A stretch of DNA of 64,000 nt from Symsagittifera roscoffensis (lineage: Eukaryota > Xenacoelomorpha > Acoela > Convolutidae), in the NCBI RefSeq assembly GCF_963678635.1, contig NC_087064.1, positions 12,617,989 through 12,681,988 on the forward strand, written 5' to 3'. This document shows, piece after piece, positions 21,401 to 30,354 of the stretch. Both the position numbers and the translations under genes were made by a program. The notes under the pieces are model-generated. The model worked only from the letters and a program-made list of their open reading frames with translations, made no database searches and had not been told where the DNA came from. Each line of letters begins with the position of its first letter. Position 1 is the stretch's first letter.

Positions 21401-24400
21401 CACTTGAAAGTTTCCGCAAAGCCCAAGGAAAGTGAATTTTCGTTTTCGTTTGTCGCTTTCGTTAAGCACAACATGTATATAGGACCCGATGTTTTAAACG
21501 TTTCCGAATTGCAGGTCAAATACCCGCAACTAGCCCCGTTAAAGACGACTGCGTATAATTACAAAGAGATTGAGATAGTTATAGGACAGGACTTCTATCA
21601 TGCGATAAGACCCCTCGAACATGTCTTCGGAGATGAACTTGACTCACCGTGCGCCGTCCGACTTCCGATAGGTTGGGTCATTAGTGGTCCGTCTCCTGAT
21701 CTTTCGTCCTTAAATTCTTCTTCCTTTAACTGCGTTACGGACGATACTTCTCTGACCGACCAAATCAAAACTTCAAAGTCGTATGGTGCGTTCAAGCAAG
21801 TAGATGCCCGTTCCGCCGCAGACAAGCGTGCTTTGTCGATCCTAAAAACTAAAACCGTTCACGATGGTGAGCGTTACACTGTACCGATGCTGTGGAGTGA
21901 TAATGATGTTAGCTTGCCTAACAATTATTATTCTTCATTAGCCCAATTAAAGTCGTTAGAGAAAAGATTAGATAAAGATCCGTTACTTCGCGAGAAGTAT
22001 ACCGAAACAATCAGAGAAGATATAAGTAAAGGATATGTCATAACCGTCAACCCGCACGATCCCAGCTCACGAGCCGAACGTGAGTGGTATCTTCCACACC
22101 ATCCGGTTTTGAACCCGAACAAACCCGGAAAGGTGCGCCGTGTGCTCAATGGAGCATCCAAATTTCATGGCACTTCCTTAAATAGATCTCTCTTGGTTGG
22201 CCCGGATCTCCTTCAAAATCTTATTTTTGTACTGTTGAGGTTCCGTCAACACAAGTACGCCGTCTCAGCGGACATAGAAGGTATGTTCTTACAAGTTGGA
22301 GTACTTGCGCGAGATCAACCGTCTCTCCTTTTTTTGTGGCGGGAGGACCCCACTTCAAGTGTGGTGGTTCACCAATACACCCGTCATACTTTTGGCGCTC
22401 GTGATTCGCCAACTTGTGCGAATTTCGGGCTACAAAAAACTGCTTCTGATAATCAAGCTGAATATCCCGAAGCCGCTTCAGCCGTTGTCCAGAAGTTTTA
22501 CATGGACGACTATCTTGACTCGTTCGAAAATACCGCTGACGCTCTTAGCCTAAGTAAAGACTTAGTCGCAATGCTCAAATTAGGTGGGTTTAACCTGACA
22601 AAGTTTGTTAGCAATGTACCCGAAGTTACAACCGCTCTTAATCCGGACAACCGTGAGTCCAACCCGTCAGTTAAGGATATTTGTAAGAGTCCAGACCAAT
22701 CGTCGCATGTTCTTGGTCTCAGGTGGGATCATGTAAAAGATACCCTAGTAGTAAGTAGAGGTGTTGATCGACCACTAGATAAAGCAATTACTCAACGCAC
22801 CGTGTTGAGTTTTGTTTCCTCAGTTTTTGATCCAATAGGACTGGTAGCTCCATATACTGTGAAAGCGCGCCTTTTACTAAAAGACATATGGAGAATCAGT
22901 GGTCAAAAGTGGGATGATGATCTCCCAGAGGAAATTAAACAACAATTTCTAGATTGGCACTCAGGACTTCCACTATTAGGTACTCTGACGATACCTCGTA
23001 GCTACTTTACCGAACCGTTCGACCGCTGTGAACTTCACACGTTCGGTGATAGTTCGCAGGACGTTTTCTGCGCCGTATCGTTTCTCCGAGCCCGACTTGC
23101 TAAATCGCAAAAGACCGAGTTAGCTTTTGTATTTGGGAAAGCCCGTGTAGCGCCTATGAAGATGCTCTCCATTCCCAAGTTAGAGCTTCAGGCTGCTCTG
23201 CTTGCGACTCGACTCAAAGAAGAGATTTTGAAAGCGCTTACTTTCAAAGTAAGCAATGTATTCATGTGGATTGATTCTACCACCGTTCTCCAGTGGCTTA
23301 ACTCGTGCAACAAACTTCCTGTGTTTGTTGGAAACCGCACTGGTGAAATCGTGGAGTCCACCACCATTGATCAATGGAATCATGTACTCAGTGGTGATAA
23401 CCCAGCTGATACCGGCACACGAGGAATTTCTTTGGAAGCCCTCAAGGATAGCAGCTGGGTTAGAGGCCCTAGTATATTGAGGACATGTGATTGGCCATTC
23501 AAGCCGAACACTGATGTCATCAAAAAGATCCAATTAAAAGGCCCACTCTGTGACATTGATACATGCCTTGAGACTGCATCTACGTTTGTTGTTGATGCTT
23601 CATCTGAGAAAGCGCCGTCGATCCGTCTGTTTAAAAATTGGGATAAATTCAGCTCAATTGTAAAGTACAAACGTTTTTTAGCGTTTATGCTTCGTGTGCT
23701 ACCATCGCATAAACACTTCCGTACAAAAACGCTTGAAATAACCGACCCGTCCGAGTTAGATATTGCCGAGCAGAAGCTCATTTATCTCGCTCAGTCCGAA
23801 TCATTTCCTGCCGAAGTGAAAATACTTCAGTCCGATAAACTGATAACAAAGAAAAGTCGGATTGATAAATATTCTCCGTTCATCGGCCCAGCTGGCATCC
23901 TGCGTTCAACTGGACGTATCAGCCGTCTTCTTGATACCGACTTTGATAGCAAACATCCAATAATACTGGATGGTCGACACCGAGTTGCTCATATGTTGAT
24001 TAGGCATATGCACTTTCAACATGCACATCAGGGGTTGGATTACATGCGTGCTGTAGTTCAGTTGAAATACATTGTTCTGAAGTTGCGCTGGTTACTTGGG
24101 AACATCGAAAATACTTGCATAACATGCCGTAAGCGCAAAGCAAAAACAGTTGTGCCCATTATGTCTGACCTACCGATTGAAAGACTGGGTTACAAGCAGC
24201 CTCCCTTCTCCAACACAGGTGTTGATTACTTTGGCCCGTTTCAAGTGCCAATACGCCGAAGTACCGAAAAGAGACGGGTTTTCCTATTTACCTGCCTCAC
24301 GACTCGAGCAGTTCACATCGAGATGGTTCCATCTCTCGATACTAGTTCCTGCGTCATGAGCGATTTATTGCAAGGCGAGGTACCCCCAAAACCATTCTTT

Positions 24401-24559
24401 CTGACAATGGCACGAATTTTGTTGGTGCTCAAAAGGAGCTCCTATCCTGTGTCCAAAATTGGAACAAAGTCGCCCCGGCCGTTTTCGTCCACAAAGGCAT
24501 TAAGTGGAAGTTTAACCCGCCCAGTGCCCCTCATCACGGTGGCGCCTGGGAGCGGCTAG
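18461..24559 (+). CDS. BEL/Pao gag-pol polyprotein (2032 residues, frameshifted in integrase)
   Basis: The start is the ATG at 18461 in a good context (gagccATGGATG). The N-terminal about 300 residues are charged and coiled-coil-like, with runs of Lys/Glu (residues 165-245), then a long Pro/Ser/Thr-rich region. A DUF1759-like gag domain starts near residue 590 (FDGEPLNWYEWFGQF). Two zinc-knuckle-like motifs follow near 809 (CSLCKGQHALWNC) and 841 (CFSCLQGNHTFRKC). The protease active site LCDTGSTHSW is near 937. RT has SADIEGMF near 1265 and FYMDDY near 1346. RNase H begins near 1524 (TFGDSSQDV). Integrase has an HHCC region at about 1840-1895 and its first catalytic Asp in GVDYFGPF near 1916. 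After about 24358 the frame is lost and the last about 65 residues are out-of-frame. Everything upstream looks functional. Confidence 0.92.
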   Translation: MDENFQKRVQRLFAKRTKLENELYKCHEIIIENIESQSRSSKIDTQIQNCKSLIETAVEINEELIKLASKSVDPDKLIPAQDMWLHTVTSRNDTVLQKAASYEAGLNVEPEETELDNVAESLSTTVTTQPQDSHEADARSKVSRYSSRHHKSGSHKSSRYTVAQSKTSTEKRRDLLVLKKQQEELERQAKVSLKLKAQQNKINEQQGSLELEELAEVHRKKLAEIELKEFELEEELSEASEKIGNASVTHVDPQRTEQWVENVVTEQEQAEVVASSEQSHPVVESSTLIATDVLQGVGAVVSGGAVVNAGQTTYSEQGSHNRNRIQAQRSSLVQSRLSLHSIENPSSLPQFVASSSNFVTPHLASTPHAEVSQKHNLIPQASGSIPASMPFGNPTINVAPPSVSTVTNPVSLPASQPFVPPLTVPIPISLPIIQAFVPSTVPIPSLLPVSQPHSGPVSTGYQAPAAPSHQPINVPNNATSFSSEHYNPYSSLWRPAATAQTMPVPQYCAPPSNVFSVTTPVVPPNTVVPYTSSGTVYYTQPQTHPVVETAHQGYPPTYPAPTTGPSYVPNSEQPISARELADIILHSRKDRLPELNLEVFDGEPLNWYEWFGQFQATVDSAMLTDDEKLKYLKTHVKDKAKSAIAEYGYSGVLYKDALATLQRKFGQPHVVVGAHLDKLKNFPALKMHNSDHVISFSAVISGLVAVFRSLSFNDDLKSVNLLNQAVSKLPPNLKEAWSMHTVRQHWQRLTLLDFNDWLKNKAEGHERLKSLVKVEQPVKQKVVTKVLAGNTKVSSKDEKSREKTRFPPCSLCKGQHALWNCSVFKEKNATQRAKYVAEQKLCFSCLQGNHTFRKCQKARKCPKQDCESTHNVLLHGAEKVFPPKEADRSPSTQTNTNTISANNAACVKPCEGTAKSILPVALVVVSSGSENSNALALCDTGSTHSWVSAALVERLKLVGTPVNVTTDGFNSAKVSKTQRVHLKVSAKPKESEFSFSFVAFVKHNMYIGPDVLNVSELQVKYPQLAPLKTTAYNYKEIEIVIGQDFYHAIRPLEHVFGDELDSPCAVRLPIGWVISGPSPDLSSLNSSSFNCVTDDTSLTDQIKTSKSYGAFKQVDARSAADKRALSILKTKTVHDGERYTVPMLWSDNDVSLPNNYYSSLAQLKSLEKRLDKDPLLREKYTETIREDISKGYVITVNPHDPSSRAEREWYLPHHPVLNPNKPGKVRRVLNGASKFHGTSLNRSLLVGPDLLQNLIFVLLRFRQHKYAVSADIEGMFLQVGVLARDQPSLLFLWREDPTSSVVVHQYTRHTFGARDSPTCANFGLQKTASDNQAEYPEAASAVVQKFYMDDYLDSFENTADALSLSKDLVAMLKLGGFNLTKFVSNVPEVTTALNPDNRESNPSVKDICKSPDQSSHVLGLRWDHVKDTLVVSRGVDRPLDKAITQRTVLSFVSSVFDPIGLVAPYTVKARLLLKDIWRISGQKWDDDLPEEIKQQFLDWHSGLPLLGTLTIPRSYFTEPFDRCELHTFGDSSQDVFCAVSFLRARLAKSQKTELAFVFGKARVAPMKMLSIPKLELQAALLATRLKEEILKALTFKVSNVFMWIDSTTVLQWLNSCNKLPVFVGNRTGEIVESTTIDQWNHVLSGDNPADTGTRGISLEALKDSSWVRGPSILRTCDWPFKPNTDVIKKIQLKGPLCDIDTCLETASTFVVDASSEKAPSIRLFKNWDKFSSIVKYKRFLAFMLRVLPSHKHFRTKTLEITDPSELDIAEQKLIYLAQSESFPAEVKILQSDKLITKKSRIDKYSPFIGPAGILRSTGRISRLLDTDFDSKHPIILDGRHRVAHMLIRHMHFQHAHQGLDYMRAVVQLKYIVLKLRWLLGNIENTCITCRKRKAKTVVPIMSDLPIERLGYKQPPFSNTGVDYFGPFQVPIRRSTEKRRVFLFTCLTTRAVHIEMVPSLDTSSCVMSDLLQGEVPPKPFFLTMARILLVLKRSSYPVSKIGTKSPRPFSSTKALSGSLTRPVPLITVAPGSG

Positions 24560-25128
24560 TGAGAAGTGTTAAGCGAGTGTTGTACGACATATTAGGCAAC
24601 AGGAGATTATCTGAGGAAGTTCTAGGAACAACGCTCTGCCTAGTTGAACAATTACTTAATGCAAGACCGATCACTCCGGTCAGTTCCGATCCGCACGACC
24701 TAGAGGCACTCACCCCGAATCACTTCATTCTCGGTCACAGCGCAGCTAGCTTCCCGTCGTTAAGTTTCGAAGATAACTTTGATCATAAAAAGCGTTACGC
24801 CAGAGCACAATCGTACGCTAACGCAGTTTGGTCACGCTGGCTGCGTGAATATGTACCATCTCTCAACAAGAGAGCAAAATGGCATAATGATTCGGATGTC
24901 ACACTGAAAACCGGCGACTTGGTTTGGGTAGTCGAACCCGACAGCCCACGTGGGCATTACCCACTCGCCCGTATTGCTAAACTACACTACGGCAAAGACG
25001 GATGCGCCCGATCCGCCGATATCAAAACTGTTACGAGCGAGCTGATACGACCGACCGTAAAACTCGCACCTGTTCTTCCGTCTTTAGGGGCGGAGGATGT
25101 TGCAGCGCAAAACGTAACTAATGCGTGA
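24361..25128 (+). pseudogene. BEL/Pao integrase, rest of catalytic core and C-terminal domain, shifted frame
   Basis: In the frame two bases off the main ORF, integrase continues from about 24361. It carries the second catalytic Asp in LSDNGTNF (about 24396-24420) and the catalytic Glu in GGAWERL (about 24540). A DUF5641-type C-terminal module follows, including LTPNHFILG and KTGDLVWVVEPD. There is no proper start codon; the sequence is the tail of gag-pol separated by a single-base deletion near 24358-24361. The frame ends at TGA 25126-25128, about 31 bases inside the 3' LTR. A purine tract, AGGGGCGGAGGA (25086-25097), immediately before the LTR is within this coding sequence and is the likely polypurine tract. 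Confidence 0.85.
25086..25097 (+). promoter_or_regulatory. Polypurine tract of the BEL/Pao element
   Basis: AGGGGCGGAGGA lies directly before the TG that starts the 3' LTR, where plus-strand DNA synthesis of LTR elements is primed. It overlaps the last codons of the integrase region. Confidence 0.75.
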
Positions 25129-26725
25129 AACATAAATCGTTCAAATTTAAAACTACGACCTACAAAAGAGCAGTTTTTTTTGCACTTTTGCAGTTTCTGC
25201 AAAATTCAAGCTGGTTTTTAATTGCTTCAAAAGTCAAGCAGTTTTCGGAAAAAGTCAAGCTGGCGTTGCGTCCGATATACGATGAAGTAAGTAAAAAGTT
25301 TGAGTTATAGTCGTTTATGACTGATTATGTCCGTTTATACAAAAATTGTGGATATATTCCGATTTATGAACAAACACGAGTATTTACCGAGAAATACGAA
25401 TAAAATATTGATTTTAACTTTGTTTTGTGGAGATTAGCGAACAATTCGGATTCTAGAACAGCTCATATATAGCGGTAAAGCAAAGCGCAGCCAGAAGGAT
25501 ACAAGAATCCGCTGAGTATCCCACCATTTTGGCAAAAAAGCATCAGTAGAAGCAGCATTGGAATTGTCCAAGTGGGCGGCAATGATAAAAAGGGCAGTGT
25601 TTGCCAAAGATTGGATAGATGTAAGAAATTTACTCTGAACAAAACCTCCAATTGTCGAACCAAAGGAAACAACCTCTCTACGAACTTGAAATTGATGGCA
25701 AAACAGAGGCCCAAAGATATCTGGATCCAAGAGAAGAAAGTAACTTGGGAAAACAGTGCAATGATAATCAGAGACAGGGGCATTCAATTGAACAAGATTC
25801 CATGGGACGATACGGACGTCAAAGTAAGAAGTTACACATTCTCTAAACCAACGACAATACAAACAGAAAAGACTTGGATTTGAGATCGAATTGGCATCTA
25901 CAAAAGAACTCATGCGCATAATCGACGATATCTTTGTCATGACAAGAATCAAAGCGTTTGAAAGATATGTTTTCATTTGCCAAAAACAACAGAAGAACGA
26001 AACATTTCAATGCGAATCCCGTAGAATTAGCATCACGCGCCGACGATGGAGACAGAAAAGATGAGTGTGCCCGGGACATATTCACAACTTATTTATCAAA
26101 CGAAAAGATAACTGAAGAACTCCTAGCAGAGACCACATCATCGCAAAATGCATCTGAATATGCAAGTAGTATATGAGTGAGGTGATCAGGGGGGGGGGGG
26201 GGGGGGGGTGCCTGCGGACCCCCATGTATTAACATAGGCTATAGAGTATCCGGTCCGCAGGCTATGTATTAAGATAGGGAATAGATTTCCAATGTATTAA
26301 GGTAGGGAATAGGTTTCCCATGTATTAAGATGGTAGGTTTCAGATGGTAAGTTTCAGAAAAATTTTTGGCGCCCGAATTTTTTGAGCTCAATTTTGCCAA
26401 TATTTGCGTTTCTTAGCTAACTTATACGATTTGTGATATGTAAGGACTATCTTGTCTTACAAAAATTTGGTATGGTAAGTTTCAGAAGGTAAGTTTTAGA
26501 AAATTTTTAAAGTTTTACTTGTAAATACATTTTTAGCTTGAAAAAACATTTTTATATTAATAAATCGAAAATTTTTTTTTGAATGGTAAGTTTCAGATGG
26601 TAAGTTTTGACAAAAATTAAGCTTCGATTTAGAGTATGGGATCATAAACTAATATATCACAGAATATTTTTTTTCTCGAAAGAATCTTAAATTCTTATTT
26701 CATGTTATTTATTTTCCCTCAGGTT
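25098..26725 (+). repeat. 3' LTR of the BEL/Pao element
   Basis: It is a near copy of 15774-17392, with about nine substitutions and a poly-G run of 20 (26189-26208) instead of 11. After 26725 the sequence diverges from the 5' LTR, but GGTTATCTGG recurs at about 26722 and 26858, so the true right edge could be debated by a few bases. Confidence 0.9.
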
Positions 26726-27487
26726 ATCTGGGGAAAATTGTCAAGAGGGGATTATCTTTGACAGATTGGTTATTCCGCTCCACGGGATATCAGGGGAATC
26801 TTGACAGCTCCTCACGGTTGATTACTTTTATATCCCACTTAATCTTTTTTCCCCCAGGTTATCTGGAGAACGGATGACAGGTTCATTACACTTATTAATT
26901 TTATGATTTATTTTATTTTTTTTTCACATAATTATCTCACTTATTTTTACCTCAACTGGTTTATTTATTCTGTCATATATCTAGCTACGATTCATTTCAG
27001 TTCTCTTTCATCACTTTGTCTTTAATCTTTAAAAAATTCTTTGAAATTTCCAAATTTTCCAAAAACTTCTTTGAAATTTCCAAATTTTCCAAAAAATTAT
27101 CATCCAAATTTATCAATTGCTCTGCCACGGTAAAGGTTTACACTGAGAAAAACATAGTATCATTCTTTTTTTGGATCTGATATTTTTGTGTAATAATTTT
27201 TCCATCTTTCTCAGAGTAAACTTTTAAGAAAATTATACAATTTACTAGAAGTTGGTTACAATTTTCGTAAATTTATCTACTCTATTGTTAATTCTTTCAA
27301 TTGGGGGACTACAACATCCATATTCCATTATCATTCTCCGTATTTCATCAAAGGGTTAGTTGCTAACATGTTTTTCGTAAAAAAATTTAAGGAATTTAAA
27401 AAGTTAAATTACATAAATAATCAAACAATTCACTACATCGTATAGTAAAATTACTGCAAAATTTACACTAACAAAAAAATTTCACTT
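26726..27487. other. AT-rich flank, no gene seen
   Basis: It contains a 30-base tandem duplication (TTCTTTGAAATTTCC units, 27037-27096) and an inverted repeat GTTTACACTGAGAAA/TTTCTCAGAGTAAAC at 27136-27150 and 27207-27221 (14 of 15 pairs). The inverted repeat may be an end of a small DNA transposon. Confidence 0.5.
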
Positions 27488-27770
27488 TTACATAAAATTA
27501 CTGGTAAAATTCAAAACATACACATCATGAACATTATTCAAGTTCTTCTGGAAGAATTTAAAAAGGAGAAATGCCGAATAAATTGCGTAAAAACCACACA
27601 AATTATCAGTCTTTTGTAGCTTTCGAGAAATCATTCGTCGAAACTTTTTTGTCAAAAAAGGGTAAGTTGATCTCTTTCTTCCCAAAGAATCAGCAAAGTA
27701 GTAGCTTTTATCCAGTCGAGCAATCATAATCCAGTGTTCTCCTCTATCATTGCTGATTTTTTACTTTTTT
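27488..27770 (-). pseudogene. Adenain-like cysteine protease fragment (Polinton/Maverick type)
   Basis: The frame at 27488-27727 is open upstream to about 27760. It encodes the catalytic half of a C48/adenain-type protease: a His-Trp pair (GEHWI, just upstream of 27727), then a YFADSLGR segment holding the acidic residue, a Leu-Gln near KLQKTDNLCGFYAIYSAF (oxyanion Gln, nucleophile Cys-Gly-Phe) and a hydrophobic C-terminal helix. Such small proteases process capsid proteins of Polinton/Maverick elements and related viruses. A stop lies about ten codons upstream of the His, so the 5' part is missing or frameshifted. I see no polymerase B, capsid or retroviral-like integrase genes nearby, so this is an isolated remnant. 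It could also come from another adenain-bearing element. Confidence 0.55.
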
Positions 27771-28089
27771 ACTGTTTTTGGTTTTTTCGATTATTTTTTT
27801 AATGTTTTTTGTTTTTCTTGGGTACTATACTACTTTTTGTTTGGTTTTATATATATCTTTAAGTGTTTTTGGTCACAAACCTCTCAGGGAACGAGGGGAT
27901 GGCCGATCCCCCCACCCTTCCTGGTTCGTGAATTTTTGGTCTTAACTAGGTGAAAAAACTATTCACGGTAATCCGGAAGGCTTCCGCGTTCCGAACTACC
28001 CTTCCGCCCCGGCGGTTTTCGCCTATTAAGGGCGTTAATGTGAGCATCCGCTTGGCGCGGAATGCTCGTTAATGGTTCTGCCGGTCATG
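27771..28089. other. Intergenic stretch with a GC-rich hairpin
   Basis: The left half is T-rich. From about 27895 the base composition changes to GC-rich, probably the edge of the next element. GAGCATCCGC...GCGGAATGCTC near 28042-28067 can form a hairpin with one bulge. Confidence 0.4.
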
Positions 28090-28133
28090 ATGTTAAAAAA
28101 GAATAACACCCAGGAGCGCCATAAAAACATCTA

Positions 28134-29036
28134 TGTAACATTCGCCCGGAAGATACATATCGACGGAAAATAAAGCTAGATTCTAACACGACTGGCCAAC
28201 GTCTAAACAGAGCTCTACATGCTTTTCACCGTCTCTACCAAGCCAGTTCTTTTGGTGGTCTTTTCAACATCGGGTCGACAAAAACGTTACTGTGCTCCGG
28301 CTTCGACCAGAACGCTCAAATTAACTTTATTACATGCAGAAATAAAGAGCTCATGGCTGGGTCTCAGTACCCCAGACCACGAGGTCACTCCTAAACACAG
28401 GGCTACTACTATTTATTGAATTATTAATGTTTTTGTTCAGGAGATAAAAATCATCATCTCCATCGAAAATGGATCAACCCTTTCCCCCAACTCCTAGCTT
28501 CTCATCCTAGCAAAATGAATTCAGATGTTAATTAAATTCAACTCAGGACATAATAGGGAAGCTAAAAGTTTATGTAAAACAGTTTCAGTCCAAATCCCGA
28601 GACCCCTCCGGATTCTCGAATCCGGGGAAATAAGACGTCTATTTTCCTTCCGGAAGGCTGTCTTCCACCATTCACCGTTGTTCGCAACGGCCTTGCAACT
28701 ATTGTAGCGACACAATAGTTGCAACTCTGAACGGTCTCTGCTATTTCTGCCCGTCTCTAATTCCGATTCTAAGTTTTTACGTTGTTATCGTCGAAACTAC
28801 TGTTGTTGTTGTATTTCATTTTGGTTTTTCTGCCAAAATGGCCGTTCCTGACGTTTCTCAGAAATATGACGTCATTCTTCGAAAATTTAAAAATTTGAAA
28901 CACCAGAATATTCTAGCGTTCACAGTTTGGCTAATCGTTCCAATAACACTGCTAATCCTTCAAAACTGCTAATTCGGAAGGTTAGCTGCTAAAATTTCGA
29001 ATCTGCATTTTCGTCCATTCTGGTCGAATGTCACAT
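28134..29036 (-). repeat. LTR-like segment Y, copy 1
   Basis: About 0.9 kb is shared with 47141-48062, from TGTAACATTCGCCCGG to CGAATGTCACA. On the minus strand it starts TGTGACATTCG. In copy 2 a purine-rich CCGGGGAGTA precedes that point, as expected for a polypurine tract next to an LTR start. It contains a perfect 13-bp stem with 6-base loop at 28693-28724, conserved in the other copy. Confidence 0.65.
28693..28724. repeat. Conserved LTR hairpin, copy 1
   Basis: TTGCAACTATTGT, loop AGCGAC, ACAATAGTTGCAA. The identical 32-base structure is at 47709-47740 in the other copy, although the flanking bases differ. Confidence 0.85.
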
Positions 29037-29074
29037 AGATGGGGGTAATTGTTAAGTAGATCCAAAGTTTTGTA

Positions 29075-29680
29075 ACAGTCGCCTACTTCGGTCACATATG
29101 AGGCTTAAGAAAAATAGGCCCTATAACCATTGGCTCAAGAGTCAGGGACACTATCTCTTGTGTTTTTCTACCTCAAAAACGGTCGGAGCCAATTCGGTTC
29201 GCTTGCTACATGAGGCTAGAACCCGTTACAGCTTAAAGGCCACTACCAAAATATCCCCCACTCTAGAAAATAAGAACGTTCCCATACTTAGGTCTCGAGA
29301 TACCCAAAATACAAGAACGCCGTTAAAAACAGGATCGGAACAATCCGTTAAGTTATTTTTTATTAGACAGTGGAACTTTGATTCGTTTCAGATGGATCAA
29401 CCTAAAACTCGCCGTATCTCAACATAACAATCATAAAACAAACTAATTAACTAAACTAATTAACGACTCTGGCATAAATATAATCAAATATGACTCAAGA
29501 AGTTTTCTAATGATGAGTCCCAATCAAGGGAAGTAAGTTTTAACTCAAGAATATAGTTTTGGCTCTGGACCATTGGGACACTTCACTTGTCCGCCTTTCC
29601 GTTGAAGGTTCACACTGGTCCAGTTAATTTTAACTCCGCTCTCGTGTTCCTTTTGTCTCCTATGTCAGATAGGACAGCTC
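29075..29680 (-). repeat. LTR-like segment X, copy 1
   Basis: About 0.6 kb is shared with 46480-47140 (from TGTAACAGTCGCC to GGACAGCTCT). Relative to copy 2 the order of X and Y is swapped, and about 55 bases present at 46857-46910 are missing here. The sequence diverges after about 29680. Confidence 0.65.
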
Positions 29681-30354
29681 TACTCTCGTTTTCTACGATG
29701 GAAATTGCAAATAGCGATTTCCCACTGTATATATTTGACCACTTTCCCGCAATTGTTAATTCGGTCGTTCTGGTTTTTCATATTATGTTTTCAGTTGTCG
29801 CGAGAAAACTGAGCACGACAAGCTCCATTCTAATTTTTGAAAAATAAAATTTCACTCCAAAATCACGTATATTCGTGTCCCTCAAGGTCAAACTTCCCGA
29901 TATGACCGACTGGCACATACTCCCCGGACTCAAGACCGATGTCCTCATCGCGTGCTGCCGTCTGTCAGTGAATCCCCAGAAATCCGAGTGTTACTCAAGA
30001 TACAGTGCCAGTGGTCATTTACAGAAGTTTGCAGCAGACTTAAGTTTATCTACACCCCAAAATTCACAACCATGTAAAATTTTCACACTAAAGCTAAACA
30101 GCAATCAAAATCTGCACACACCTGCACCTGTGAATTCTCGCTTTTTAAGCTAGTAATTTAAAATTTCTTTTGTCCTATTCAATCAGGAAATTGTCATGCA
30201 GCATTTTGGTTTATATTATAGATATAGTATATTAAAAACAATATCTCATTTGTTAAAATTTCTTTTTGGTGAACCCAGATTTCATCCGAGTTCACCCTCG
30301 AGCCCCATCCCTCTCAAGACTCAAGACTCTAGAATTCCCTTTTGAGCCACCGGC
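29681..30354. other. 3' untranslated region of family M copy 1
   Basis: No gene is seen. A purine tract on the minus strand (AGTCCGGGGAGTA, 29918-29930) marks an LTR edge like that at 48064-48076. GGTGAAC/GTTCACC flank about 15 bases near 30270-30297. Confidence 0.4.

Larger units (their letters stand above)
15774..26725 (+). mobile_element. BEL/Pao LTR retrotransposon, nearly complete
   Basis: Two long direct repeats (15774-17392 and 25098-26725) flank a leader and a single long gag-pol frame. The domain order is that of BEL/Pao: gag with DUF1759-type region and zinc knuckles, aspartic protease, RT with YMDD, RNase H, integrase and a DUF5641-type C terminus. By eye the LTRs differ at about nine positions plus poly-G length over 1.6 kb, well under 1%, so the insertion is recent. 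The only coding defect I see is a one-base frame change in integrase near 24358. The flanking five bases (ATTCG on the left; GGTTA or ATCTG on the right, depending on where the LTR ends) do not match, so no target-site duplication is evident. Confidence 0.9.
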
